This document shows, piece by piece, positions 17,929-26,368 of a DNA stretch of 64,000 bases. The notes below the pieces were generated by a model that saw only the letters and a list, made by a program, of their open reading frames with translations, did no database searches and was not told where the DNA came from. How positions within the stretch are numbered: position 1 is the first letter of the stretch; each line of letters begins with the position of its first letter. This DNA comes from CAWJLS01 sp963843755 (GTDB lineage Bacteria; Acidobacteriota; Thermoanaerobaculia; Multivoradales; DATKCC01): NCBI GenBank assembly GCA_963843755.1, contig CAWJLS010000007.1, positions 186,001-250,000 of the forward strand. The letters run 5' to 3'. The translations under genes were made by a program, and so were the position numbers.

Positions 17929-19842
17929 GTGTCTCCGCACGCATCCCCTCCGCCATCCCCCACGTCCGTCGGCCGTGCCTGCACCGGTGCTCCGTCCCGG
18001 GCGCGCCGGCTCATCCTCCCTGTCCTGTCCACCGCAGTCGTGGCCGCCGCCCTGTTCGCCGCGCCGGTCGCACGGGGCGACGGGCCGGACCAGGGCGGTC
18101 CGGCCGCCTCCGGGGAGCCGCTGTTCGTCGAGCGCGCCGCCCAGTGGGGGATCGACTTCGTCCACACCAACGGCATGTCGGGGCAGTTCTACTACCCGGA
18201 GATCATGGGCGGCGGCGGCGGGCTGGTCGATTACGACGGCGACGGCGACCTGGACGTCTACCTGGTCCAGGGAGGGCGGCTCCGGCCCGGCAAGGGGGAC
18301 GCCACCGGGAGCCGGTCGCCGGCCGACGACCGGGGCGACCGGGGCGGGGACCGGCTGTACAGGAACGACGTCGGACCGCCGTCGGCAGACGAAGGGGCGG
18401 CGCCGTTCACACCGCACTTCGTCGACGTCACGGCGTCGGCCGGGATCGCCGGCACCTCCTTCGGGACCGGGCTCGCGGCCGCCGACGTGGACGGCGACGG
18501 GTGGACCGACCTCTACGTCACCGAGTACGGACCGAACGTGCTCTGGCACAACCGGGGCGACGGCACGTTCGAGAACGTCACCGCCTCGGCCGGAGTCGAA
18601 GACCCGCGCTGGAGCACGGCGGCGACCTTCCTCGACGCGGACCGGGACGGGCGGCTCGACCTGTTCGAGGTCGCCTACGTGGTGGTCGATCTCGAGGCCA
18701 ACCCGCGCTGCTTCACCCCGAGCAGCCGGCGCGACTACTGCGGGCCGTCCGACTTCAAGCCGCTGGCCGACCGGCTGTGGCGCAACCGAACCGATCCCGC
18801 CGAGAACGGGGGGGCGATCTCGTTCGAGGACGTCTCGAACACCTCCGGCATCGGCCGCAAGCCGGGGCCGGGGCTGGGTGCCCTGGCGGCCGATCTCGAC
18901 GACGACGGCTGGACCGACGTCTACGTCACCAACGACGGCGCCGCCAACTTTCTGTGGCGCAACACGACGGGGGCTCACCGGACAGGAGGGCCCGGACCCG
19001 CCGGGGGGATCTCGTTCGAGGACGACGCGCTGCTGGCCGGCGTGGCGCTCAACCGGGAGGGCTCGCCCGAAGGCAGCATGGGGATCGACGCCGGGGATTT
19101 CGACGGCGACGGCGACCTCGACCTGTTCATGACCCACATCAACGGCGAGACCAACACGCTCTACGTCAACGACGGCGGCGGCCTGTTCGAGGACCGCACG
19201 GTCGAGACCGGGCTGGCGGCGCCGAGCTACCCGTACACCGGGTTCGGCACCGGCTGGTTCGATTTCGACAACGACGGCTGGCTCGACCTGCTGGTGCTCA
19301 ACGGCGAGGTACGGACGATCGAGCCGCTGGCGCGCGAGGGCGACGCCTTCCCCTTCGAGCAGCGCAACCAGCTCTACCGAAACGTCGGCGGCAAGCGGTT
19401 CGAGGACGTCAGCCGGCAGGGCGGCGCCGCCTTCGAGCTGGACGAGGTGAGCCGGGGGGCCGCGTTCGGCGACGTCGACGACGACGGCGCGCTCGACGCC
19501 CTGGTGGTCAACCTGAACGGCCCCGCCCGCCTGCTGGTCAACCACGCGGGCCGGGGAAAGCCGTGGCTCGGGATGGTGATCCGGCGCGGCGAGGGAGGGG
19601 CGGCGGCGCTCGGGACCCGGGTCGCCGTCGACCGCGACGGTGCGCCGACGCTCCTGCGCCGGGTGCGGTCCGACGGCAGCTTCGCCTCGGCGACCGACCC
19701 GCGGGTGGTGGTCGGCCTGGGCGATGCGCCGGTCACCGCAGTGCGCCTCACCTGGCCCGACGGCCGGGAGCGCCGCCTGGTCGGTCTGGAGCCGGGAGCG
19801 TGGTGGGTGATCGACGAACCTGAGGAGAGGACGGAACCTTGA
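17929..19842 (+). CDS. Exported CRTAC1-type FG-GAP/ASPIC-UnbV protein
   Basis: The 637-residue protein has a signal peptide with core LILPVLSTAVVAAALFAAPV (about 24-44). It then opens with the family signature FVERAAQWGIDFVHTNGMSG followed by GGGGGLVDYDGDGDLDVYLV. About six FG-GAP/VCBS propeller blades follow, with calcium loops such as DVDGDGWTDLYV, DLDDDGWTDVYV, DFDGDGDLDLFM and DFDNDGWLDLLV. The ASPIC/UnbV domain closes it (about 555-630; LTWPDGRERRLVGLEPG). The GTG start was chosen because GGGAGGTAG lies upstream and the signal peptide begins soon after; the long upstream open frame runs antisense to other genes. It overlaps the TPR gene that follows. CRTAC1-like and TPR proteins are often adjacent in Acidobacteriota and Planctomycetes; their exact task is unknown. 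Confidence 0.88.
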   Translation: MSPHASPPPSPTSVGRACTGAPSRARRLILPVLSTAVVAAALFAAPVARGDGPDQGGPAASGEPLFVERAAQWGIDFVHTNGMSGQFYYPEIMGGGGGLVDYDGDGDLDVYLVQGGRLRPGKGDATGSRSPADDRGDRGGDRLYRNDVGPPSADEGAAPFTPHFVDVTASAGIAGTSFGTGLAAADVDGDGWTDLYVTEYGPNVLWHNRGDGTFENVTASAGVEDPRWSTAATFLDADRDGRLDLFEVAYVVVDLEANPRCFTPSSRRDYCGPSDFKPLADRLWRNRTDPAENGGAISFEDVSNTSGIGRKPGPGLGALAADLDDDGWTDVYVTNDGAANFLWRNTTGAHRTGGPGPAGGISFEDDALLAGVALNREGSPEGSMGIDAGDFDGDGDLDLFMTHINGETNTLYVNDGGGLFEDRTVETGLAAPSYPYTGFGTGWFDFDNDGWLDLLVLNGEVRTIEPLAREGDAFPFEQRNQLYRNVGGKRFEDVSRQGGAAFELDEVSRGAAFGDVDDDGALDALVVNLNGPARLLVNHAGRGKPWLGMVIRRGEGGAAALGTRVAVDRDGAPTLLRRVRSDGSFASATDPRVVVGLGDAPVTAVRLTWPDGRERRLVGLEPGAWWVIDEPEERTEP

Positions 19843-21608
19843 TCTGGATGAAGAGGGCCTGGACGGCCGGAAGCTGGACGACGGTGACGCGGACGAACGG
19901 ATCGATGGGCCCCGACGGGCCCGGTGCGCAGCCCGGCGCGCCGCCAGACGCCCGGCGGGTCACCCTCGGCTCCACCCTGGGCCCCGCCGTGGGGCTGGCG
20001 GTGCTCCTGGGCGGGCTGCTGCTCCTCCCCTGTGGTGCCCGGGGCCAGGAGCCGCCACCCTTCCTGCGCCGCCCGCCGGCGGCCGGCCAGCCCGCGGCGG
20101 CCGACACCGAGCCCCAGCCGGTGCCGGTGCCGCACCCGTCGCTCGAAGGGCTCGAAGGGGTCGTCGCCGACCAGCTCCGCGAGAGCCGCGCGGTGCTCGA
20201 AGAGACCCTGTCGTCGAGCACCGCCACCCGGGCCGAGCGGGCCGAGGCCTACGGCGAGCTCGGCCGCCTCTACCAGGCCTACGAGCTCAACGATCCGGCC
20301 GACCTCGCCTACACCGACGCCCGGCTGTTGTCGCCCGGCGACTTTCGCTGGGCCTACTACCACGCCTACCTGCTCCAGAAGGTCGGCCGGTTCGCGGACG
20401 CCGAGAAGGCCTACGCGGTGGCCCTCAAGATCCATCCGACGGACGTCGCGGCGATGGTCCACCTGGGCGAGGTCTACCTGGAGCTCGGCCGCAACGACAT
20501 GGCCCAGGCGGCGGCCGAGCGCGCGCTCCAGATCGATCCGGGGCAGCCTTCCGCCGAGGCGTTGCTCGGCCGGGCCAAGCTGGCCCAGGGTGAGAACGGC
20601 GAGGCGATCGACCTGTTCGAGAAGGCGCTCGCCAAGGTACCGGCGGCCGACCGGCTGCACTACCCGCTGGGCATGGCCTACCGGGCGGAAGGGAACATGG
20701 ACAAGGCGCGCGAGGAGCTCAGCAAGGCGGGCAAGGTGGGGATCAAGCCGCCCGACCCGCTGATCGACCAGTTGGCGGATCTCAAGCGGGGCAGCCGCGT
20801 GCACGTGCTGCGGGGGCGGATGGCGTTCCGCACCAAGCGCTACGACGACGCCGTCGCCGAGTTCCGCAAGGCGCTCGATGCAGACGGGGACGACGTGGCC
20901 GCCCGGATCAACCTGGGCTCGGCGCTAGGGCAGAGCGGCGACCTCGACGGGGCGATCGAGCAGTTCCGCCGCGCTCTTGACACCAAGCCGGACAACGTGA
21001 CGGCCCACTTCGACCTGGGAGTGCTGCTCGCGCGCCGCGGCCCGATCGACGAGGCCATCTCCCACCTCCAGGCGGCTGTCGACGGCGAGCCGGGAGACGG
21101 CGAGGCGCATCTGGAGCTGGGCCGGGCGCTACGCACGGCGGGACGGACGGACGACGCCCTGGAGGCCGACCGCAAGGCGGTCGACCTGGCGCCCTTCTCA
21201 GGCGATGCGCGGATGGAGCTGGCGTCGCTGCTGGTCTCCCTCCACCGCTACCACGACGCGGAAGAGGCCCTCGACTCCGCCTACGGCCTTCTGCCGAAGG
21301 ACGGCGACGTGGTCTACGGCCTCACCCGCCTGCTGGCGGCGTCGCCGGATCTCTCGGTTCGCGACGGCGCCCGTGCCGTCGACCTGGGGCAGCGGCTGTT
21401 CAAGGCGCAGCCGACCACCGTCCACGCGGAGGTGCTCGCCGAGGCGCTGGCAGAGACCGGTAAGTGCGCGGAGGCGGCCCAGTGGCAGCGGCAGGTCCTC
21501 GGCGCCGAAGCGGCGACCGCCTCGGCGGATCGGCTCGGTGCGCTCCAGGCCGCGCTGGCGCGCTACGAGGCTGGCCCCCCGTGCCGCCCGCCGGGGCAGG
21601 GGGACTGA
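19839..21608 (+). CDS. Exported or membrane-anchored TPR-repeat protein
   Basis: The 589-residue product has one hydrophobic segment near the N terminus (about 50-64, LAVLLGGLLLLPCGARG) ending in a possible signal cleavage site. At least ten tetratricopeptide repeats follow (about 125-560), for example FRTKRYDDAVAEFRKALDAD and LGQSGDLDGAIEQFRRALDT. TPR superhelices bind partner proteins; the partner is likely the CRTAC1-type product of the overlapping upstream gene. The TTG start overlaps that gene's TGA and has GAGGAGAGG eight bases before it; an ATG at 19848 is the alternative. Low-complexity Pro/Gln sequence links the anchor to the repeats. Confidence 0.85.
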   Translation: MIWMKRAWTAGSWTTVTRTNGSMGPDGPGAQPGAPPDARRVTLGSTLGPAVGLAVLLGGLLLLPCGARGQEPPPFLRRPPAAGQPAAADTEPQPVPVPHPSLEGLEGVVADQLRESRAVLEETLSSSTATRAERAEAYGELGRLYQAYELNDPADLAYTDARLLSPGDFRWAYYHAYLLQKVGRFADAEKAYAVALKIHPTDVAAMVHLGEVYLELGRNDMAQAAAERALQIDPGQPSAEALLGRAKLAQGENGEAIDLFEKALAKVPAADRLHYPLGMAYRAEGNMDKAREELSKAGKVGIKPPDPLIDQLADLKRGSRVHVLRGRMAFRTKRYDDAVAEFRKALDADGDDVAARINLGSALGQSGDLDGAIEQFRRALDTKPDNVTAHFDLGVLLARRGPIDEAISHLQAAVDGEPGDGEAHLELGRALRTAGRTDDALEADRKAVDLAPFSGDARMELASLLVSLHRYHDAEEALDSAYGLLPKDGDVVYGLTRLLAASPDLSVRDGARAVDLGQRLFKAQPTTVHAEVLAEALAETGKCAEAAQWQRQVLGAEAATASADRLGALQAALARYEAGPPCRPPGQGD

Positions 21609-21671
21609 AGCGCCATTTCGTAAGTACCTGTATGCACGGCGGTTAATCTCTCAGGGTTTGGCTGAAAACGC

Positions 21672-21702
21672 TTGACTTGAACCGCCCAAACGGGTAGGTT
21701 CA
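21672..21702 (+). promoter_or_regulatory. Sigma-70-like promoter with inverted repeat
   Basis: TTGACT (21672-21677) and TAGGTT (21695-21700) are separated by 17 bases, about 120 bases before the first S74 gene. The inverted repeat TGAACC-N13-GGTTCA (21678-21683 and 21697-21702) overlaps the spacer and -10 and could be an operator. The surrounding sequence is markedly AT-richer than the genes. Confidence 0.6.
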
Positions 21703-21821
21703 GCGCTAACATTTTTCCAGGTCATCTTCGATGAAATTCATATCCCGACCCGGCGGCGCAACCACCGAGTCCCCTGTGCGGTGACCCTACGGAACGGACC
21801 CAAGACAACGGAGGATTGAAC

Positions 21822-23546
21822 ATGTCCCACAAGAACATCATGCGCACGGTGGCACTCGCCTGTGGCGTTGCCCTGCTGTTCGCAGGCGCCGCTCTCGCCG
21901 CAGGCCCGGCGGCTACGGCTCAGGTCGGCGCGACCCAGATCGATTGGACCGCGGCCGGTAGCTTCGGCTTGAAGCTCACCGTCTCCGGCCCCCAGGGCTT
22001 CCACATGGAGAAGACCTTCGACGCCGGCCAGGCTGCCAGCTTCAGCCTGTTCGACGGCGAGGGCCAGCTTCTCCCCGCCGGGAGCTACACCTACGAGCTG
22101 CGCGCGATTCCGCAGCTCGACAAGACGGCGCGTGAGGCGCTCGCGGCCGCGCGCCGCGACGGCGCCAGCGTCGCCAGCCTGCGCAAGGCCGGCATCCTGC
22201 CGGCCCGGATCGAGCCGCTGACCGGCGCTTTCGTCGTCCGGGACGGTGCCATCGTCTCGGGTGGCGCCAAGGAGCCCGGCGCCGGCCAGAACACGAGCGC
22301 CAACGGGATCGCGACCAAGGACCAGGTGATCGCGGACGACCTGATCGTCGACGGCAGCGCCTGCATCGGCATGGACTGCTCGAATGGCGAGAACTTCGGC
22401 TTCGACACCCTCCGCCTCAAGGAGAACAACCTGCGGATCAAGTTCGACGACACGTCGAACTCCGGCAGCTTCCCGTCCAACGACTGGCAGCTCACCGCCA
22501 ACGGCTCGAACAACGGCGACGCCAGCTACTTCGCGATCGACGACATCACCGGCGGCAAGACGCCCTTCAAGGTTCAGGCGGGTGCGCCGAACAACGCACT
22601 GCTGGTCGAGAACGGCGGCTTCATCGGCTTCGGGACCTCGAACCCGGCCGTCAACCTGCACGTGGTCGACGGCAATACCCCCACCCTGCGCCTCGATCAG
22701 GACGGCTCGGACGGCTTCACCGCGCAGACCTGGGACGTGGCCGGCAACGAGGCCAACTTCTTCGTCCGTGACGTGACCAACGGCTCGAAGCTGTCGTTCC
22801 GGATCCAGCCCGGCGCGCCGGAGAGCTCGATCTACGTCAAGAGCGACGGCGACGTGGGCTTGGGGACCTCCGGCCCGTCGGCAAAGCTGGACGTCCGAGG
22901 CGACGGCATCTTCCAGGGCAGTGACGGCACGACTGCGGTGACGATCCAAGAGACGAGCTCGTCGGCTGCCGACCGGAACCTGCTGACGCTGGAGAACAAC
23001 GGTCCGCCGACGATCTTCTTCCGCAACAACAACGCGTCTGCCAACACCACCTGGACGTACACGGTGAACAACAGCGGTGTCTTCCAGATCAACGCGTCCG
23101 GGTCGGGCGCGCCGACCGAGCTGCTGCTCTCCGCCGGTGGTGACATGACGATCGGCGGGATGTTGACCGAGGGCTCGAGCAGGGACATCAAGACCGGCTT
23201 CGAGGCGCTCGATCCCCAGCAGGTGCTCGACCGAGTGAGCGCGCTGCCGGTGACCTCGTGGAGCTACACGGCGGACGAGACCGGTACCCGTCACATCGGT
23301 CCGATGGCCGAGGACTTCTACGCCGCCTTCAACGTCGGCGTCGACGACAAGCACATTTCGCCCTCGGACAAGGCGGGCGTGGCGCTCTTGGCCATCCAGG
23401 GCCTCAACAAAGCTCTTCAGGCCAAGGAGGCCGAGATCGCCCAGGTCAAGAAGGAGACCACGGAGCTGCTCGGTCAGAAGGATCAGCAGATCGAGGAGCT
23501 GAATGCACGGCTCGACGCCCTCGAGAAGCTCGTCGAGCAGCGCTAG
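21822..23546 (+). CDS. Exported fibre-like protein with C-terminal peptidase S74 chaperone domain (copy 1)
   Basis: This 574-residue protein has a signal peptide (about 1-29) and a unique N-terminal beta-rich region (about 30-170). A repetitive middle follows, with blades of the type TPFKVQAGAPNNALLV and FIGFGTSNPAVNLHV. At about 440-574 lies the peptidase S74 intramolecular chaperone domain, ending in a coiled coil (AKEAEIAQVKKETTELLGQK). The self-cleavage dyad of the family is kept as S452 and K457 in GSSRDIK; SWSY and HIGPMAEDF are further hallmarks. In phage tailspikes and MYRF, S74 domains trimerise the upstream fibre and then cut themselves off, so this is likely a secreted or surface trimer. 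GGAGG lies seven bases before the ATG. Confidence 0.85.
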   Translation: MSHKNIMRTVALACGVALLFAGAALAAGPAATAQVGATQIDWTAAGSFGLKLTVSGPQGFHMEKTFDAGQAASFSLFDGEGQLLPAGSYTYELRAIPQLDKTAREALAAARRDGASVASLRKAGILPARIEPLTGAFVVRDGAIVSGGAKEPGAGQNTSANGIATKDQVIADDLIVDGSACIGMDCSNGENFGFDTLRLKENNLRIKFDDTSNSGSFPSNDWQLTANGSNNGDASYFAIDDITGGKTPFKVQAGAPNNALLVENGGFIGFGTSNPAVNLHVVDGNTPTLRLDQDGSDGFTAQTWDVAGNEANFFVRDVTNGSKLSFRIQPGAPESSIYVKSDGDVGLGTSGPSAKLDVRGDGIFQGSDGTTAVTIQETSSSAADRNLLTLENNGPPTIFFRNNNASANTTWTYTVNNSGVFQINASGSGAPTELLLSAGGDMTIGGMLTEGSSRDIKTGFEALDPQQVLDRVSALPVTSWSYTADETGTRHIGPMAEDFYAAFNVGVDDKHISPSDKAGVALLAIQGLNKALQAKEAEIAQVKKETTELLGQKDQQIEELNARLDALEKLVEQR

Positions 23547-23569
23547 ACGCAGCACAGTCTGAACGGCTT

Positions 23570-23608
23570 CGGGCCGGGGTTCGAGTGCATCGAGCCCCGG
23601 CCCGTTTT
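23570..23608 (+). terminator. Intrinsic terminator after S74 copy 1
   Basis: A 15-bp stem with one wobble pair (CGGGCCGGGGTTCGA / TCGAGCCCCGGCCCG) and a five-base loop is followed by TTTT. It lies 24 bases after the stop of copy 1, so each array gene seems to have its own transcription unit. Confidence 0.85.
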
Positions 23609-23712
23609 CGTCGGGGGGAACGGCCGCGGTGCCACCCCATGCCGCCTGGGTAGGCCGCCCTTCCCACCGTCACTGGAGCACTCGACGGCGGGCTGCAGGA
23701 CCATTTGCCCAT

Positions 23713-23740
23713 TTGCACCAGGCTATTTCTGTGGTAAAGT
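23713..23740 (+). promoter_or_regulatory. Promoter candidate for S74 copy 2
   Basis: TTGCAC (23713-23718) and TAAAGT (23735-23740) are 16 bases apart, and the -10 is preceded by TGG (extended -10 like). It lies in an AT-rich patch about 145 bases before the gene and upstream of its structured leader. Confidence 0.5.
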
Positions 23741-23768
23741 CACGACGCTATCCCCTCTGCACTTCTTT

Positions 23769-23885
23769 GTTCCTTTGTTCGGAGGCCGCTGGTGAGAATC
23801 CCCGGCTGAGCCCCTCGGCCAGGAGGCCGAGCCCCTCGCGCCCCCCCGACTTGGGGGGCAAGACCCTGACAGGAGGTAGGAGAAC
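23769..23885 (+). ncRNA. Structured 5' leader of S74 copy 2
   Basis: The leader contains, in order, a small CCU/AGG hairpin (23772-23785), a perfect stem CTCGGCC-AGGA-GGCCGAG (23814-23831) and a stem CCCCCC-GACTT-GGGGGG (23842-23858). The 14-mer CCTGACAGGAGGTA (23865-23878), which includes the ribosome binding site, follows. The same order of elements with different stem sequences precedes S74 copy 3. It may be a regulatory leader; no known riboswitch class was recognised. The rest of the 339-base gap after copy 1 holds only the terminator and promoter listed. Confidence 0.45.
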
Positions 23886-25664
23886 ATGTCCAGACTTTCT
23901 GCAACCGTCACTGCGATCCTGGTGCTTGTCGTCGTTGCCACCACGTCCGCGCCGGTCCCGGCGCAGACCTGCCGTCCGCTCGACAACGGCCGCGTGGCAG
24001 ATGTTTTCTACAAAGACAATGCGGTCTTCTTCGACCCGATCGTCCGGTACGAGTACGAGCGCGCGACCCTGACGATCTCCGGACCGTGCGAGACCCTCGT
24101 CAAGACCTTCAAGCCTGGCGAGGAGATCTACTTCGACCTGGGCGAGATCAAGCGGACGCTCGACGGTCAGTACAACTGGGAGCTCCGTTTCTCGCCGGCG
24201 GTCGATCCGGAGGTTCGCGAGATGCTCGAATCGTCCCGGGGATCCGGCAAGGAGGACGCCGTCTGGTGGTCCCTGTGGCAGAAGGGGGCGATTGCGCCCG
24301 GCCCGAGCGTCGACAACGAGGGCTTCAGCGTGGTCGGCGGCTCGATCCTCGATCCCGCGACCGGCGAAGAGTCCCAGAAGTCGGCCGCCGTCGCGACCAA
24401 GCAGGGTGCGGCCGGTTCCCTGATCGCCACGACCGCGACTGCCGCGACCGGTGAGGCGACCCTGGTGCCCAAGGGCAGCGTGCTCACCAACTCCGACGGC
24501 ATCATCCACAACAGCCTGTGCGTCGGCTTCGACTGTCCGACCAGCCCGACGTTCTCCGACACCACCATCCTCATGATGGAGAACAACACGCGGATCAAGT
24601 TCGACGACACGTCGACGGCCTCCGGATTCCCGAACAACGACTGGGAGATCCAGGCCAACTCCAACTCGAGCGGCGGCGGAAGCTACCTCGCCGTGAACGA
24701 TTGCGGCAACTCGAGCCAGGGGGGGTGCGCCGAGGACCCGGTGTTCAAGATCGAGGCAGGGGTCCGCTCGAACGCCCTTTACGTCGAGTCGGACGGTGAC
24801 GTCGGTGTCGGCACCTCCAACCCGGTGCTGCGCATGCACCTGGTCAAGGGCGATTCCCCGGGTCTGCGCCTGGAGCAGGACGGTTCGTCGGGCTTCGCCC
24901 CGCAGACCTGGGACCTGGCCGGTAACGAGACCAGCTTCTTCGTTCGCGACGCGACCAACGGATCGACCCTGCCGTTCAGGATCCGGCCGGGTGCGAGCAG
25001 CAACTCCCTGGTCATCGACTCGGACAACGACATCGGGATCGGCGTTCTGTCGCCGGATACCAGGCTCCACGTCCGCGCTTCGGACGGCTCCGCCGCGATC
25101 AAGGTCGAGGAGACGAGCGGCACCGCCGCGGACCGGAATCTGCTGACCCTGGAGAACAACGGTCCACCGACCCTCCGGTTCGACAACAACAACGCCGGGT
25201 CGAACGCGACCTGGACCTACACCGTCACCAACGGAGGGGTCTTCCAGATCAACGCGTCCGGGTCGGGTGCTCCGATCGAGCTCCAGCTCTCGGCTGGTGG
25301 CGATATGACGATCGGCGGGATGCTGACCGAGGGCTCGAGCAGGGACATCAAGACCGGCTTCGAGGCGCTCGATCCCCGGCAGGTGCTCGACCGGGTGAGC
25401 GCGATGCCGGTGACCTCGTGGAGCTACACGGCGGACGAGACCGGCACCCGGCACATCGGACCGATGGCGGAGGACTTCTATTCCGCCTTCAAGGTCGGTT
25501 CCGACGACAAGCACATCGCGCCGTCGGACAAGGCGGGTGTCGCCTTGGCGGCGATCCAGGGCCTCAACCAGGTGGTCGACGAGAAGGACGCCGAGATCCA
25601 GGACCTGAAGGCGCGGATCGACAAGCTCGAGAGCGCGCTCGCGCTGCTGACCGAAGAGCGCTGA
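23886..25664 (+). CDS. Exported fibre-like protein with C-terminal peptidase S74 chaperone domain (copy 2)
   Basis: The 592-residue protein has a signal peptide (about 1-26) and an N-terminal module shared with copy 3 (PLDNGRVADVFYKDNAVFF, then ISGPCETLVKTFKPGEEIYF). A repetitive beta-rich middle and a C-terminal S74 domain follow. The self-cleavage dyad is S484/K489 in GSSRDIK, and the C-terminal coiled coil is KDAEIQDLKARIDKLESALA. The middle contains its own insertion with two cysteines (NDCGNSSQGGCAEDP) absent from copies 1 and 3. The ATG is preceded by AGGAGGTAGGAG. Its S74 segment is almost identical at the DNA level to copy 1, while the N-terminal half is not. It is probably secreted and trimeric like its paralogues. 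Confidence 0.85.
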   Translation: MSRLSATVTAILVLVVVATTSAPVPAQTCRPLDNGRVADVFYKDNAVFFDPIVRYEYERATLTISGPCETLVKTFKPGEEIYFDLGEIKRTLDGQYNWELRFSPAVDPEVREMLESSRGSGKEDAVWWSLWQKGAIAPGPSVDNEGFSVVGGSILDPATGEESQKSAAVATKQGAAGSLIATTATAATGEATLVPKGSVLTNSDGIIHNSLCVGFDCPTSPTFSDTTILMMENNTRIKFDDTSTASGFPNNDWEIQANSNSSGGGSYLAVNDCGNSSQGGCAEDPVFKIEAGVRSNALYVESDGDVGVGTSNPVLRMHLVKGDSPGLRLEQDGSSGFAPQTWDLAGNETSFFVRDATNGSTLPFRIRPGASSNSLVIDSDNDIGIGVLSPDTRLHVRASDGSAAIKVEETSGTAADRNLLTLENNGPPTLRFDNNNAGSNATWTYTVTNGGVFQINASGSGAPIELQLSAGGDMTIGGMLTEGSSRDIKTGFEALDPRQVLDRVSAMPVTSWSYTADETGTRHIGPMAEDFYSAFKVGSDDKHIAPSDKAGVALAAIQGLNQVVDEKDAEIQDLKARIDKLESALALLTEER

Positions 25665-25691
25665 GTCCTCGGTCGCGAAAAGCGTCGGTGG

Positions 25692-25721
25692 CGAAGGGCC
25701 CGGCTCCCGCCGGGCCCTTCG
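25692..25721 (+). terminator. Stem-loop terminator after S74 copy 2
   Basis: A perfect 13-bp stem (CGAAGGGCCCGGC / GCCGGGCCCTTCG) closes the loop TCCC 27 bases after the stop codon. No long T tract follows, so it may be a weak or factor-assisted terminator. Confidence 0.65.
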
Positions 25722-25939
25722 TGCACTCTCACCCCGGGCGTCGAGAAGCCTTCGTGAGCTTGAGTACTTGCCGCGGAAACGCTTCGCTCCGTCCGGCTCA
25801 CCTCATCGTAGGGACCTCGACGTGCGATCCAAGAGGGCGGCGACTCGGGTCGGGAGGACCGCACGGCGGGTCGACCCGGCGCAGTCCTCCGCTCCGGCCC
25901 CTTCCAGGGACCTCGCCGTCTGTGACGAATCGATCACAC

Positions 25940-26117
25940 CTGCTCTCCGGCAACTGGCAGCTCCGCGTCAACGACGTGACGATCGGGGGCACTCTCACCG
26001 AGCTCTCGAGCCGCTCGGCGAAGACAGCGTTCCAGGCGACCGGTCCAGTACGCGGTCGCGGAGAAGGATCGTCAGGTCGAGGCGCTGGAGGCGCTGCTCG
26101 TCGAGAGGTCGGCTGAG
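25940..26117 (+). pseudogene. Decayed remnant of a fifth S74-type gene
   Basis: One frame reads GNWQLRVNDVTIGGTLTELS then SRSAKTAFQATGP, matching the start of the S74 domain in the neighbours (MTIGGMLTENSSRTVKTGFE). It keeps the Ser...Lys spacing of the dyad. About 60 residues of the S74 core are then missing and, in another frame, VQYAVAEKDRQVEALEALLV matches the C-terminal coiled coil. No start, signal peptide or N-terminal module is present. The remaining parts of the 704-base gap between copies 2 and 3 (25722-25939 and 26118-26263) show nothing recognisable. Confidence 0.75.
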
Positions 26118-26263
26118 GGATCGGCGCGTTCTTGGACGTTCCATGCTTCGACGGGGTAACCGGTCGCTCCGTTCGGCCGGTCACCCACACCCGCTCGAGG
26201 GGCCGTATCGACTGATGACTATGTATGTTACGCTCCTGGCCGATTTCTCGCAGTCTGAGATTC

Positions 26264-26368
26264 GTTCCTCTTTGGAGGACCGACCCCTACGGAGCCCGCT
26301 TTCGAAAGCAGGCTCGAACATCCGCCCCGCCGGAGGGGGCGAAGCCAATCCTGACAGGAGGTAAGAAG
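26264..26368 (+). ncRNA. Structured 5' leader of S74 copy 3
   Basis: The element order matches that of copy 2: a hairpin CCTC-TTTG-GAGG (26267-26278), a 24-base near-palindrome (26292-26315, GAGCCCGCTTTCGAAAGCAG onward), a stem CGCCCC...GGGGCG (26323-26341) and then the identical 14-mer CCTGACAGGAGGTA (26350-26363). The stems are conserved in position while their sequences differ, which hints at conserved RNA structure rather than simple sequence copying. Confidence 0.45.

Noticed and set aside
26320..26366. Possible glycine riboswitch core upstream of S74 copy 3 (CCGCCGGAGGGGGC then CTGACAGGAGG)
   Set aside because: Only a loose resemblance. The P1 partner and the CTCTCAGG-type segment are not present, and the downstream gene has no glycine connection. 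An Infernal search would settle it.
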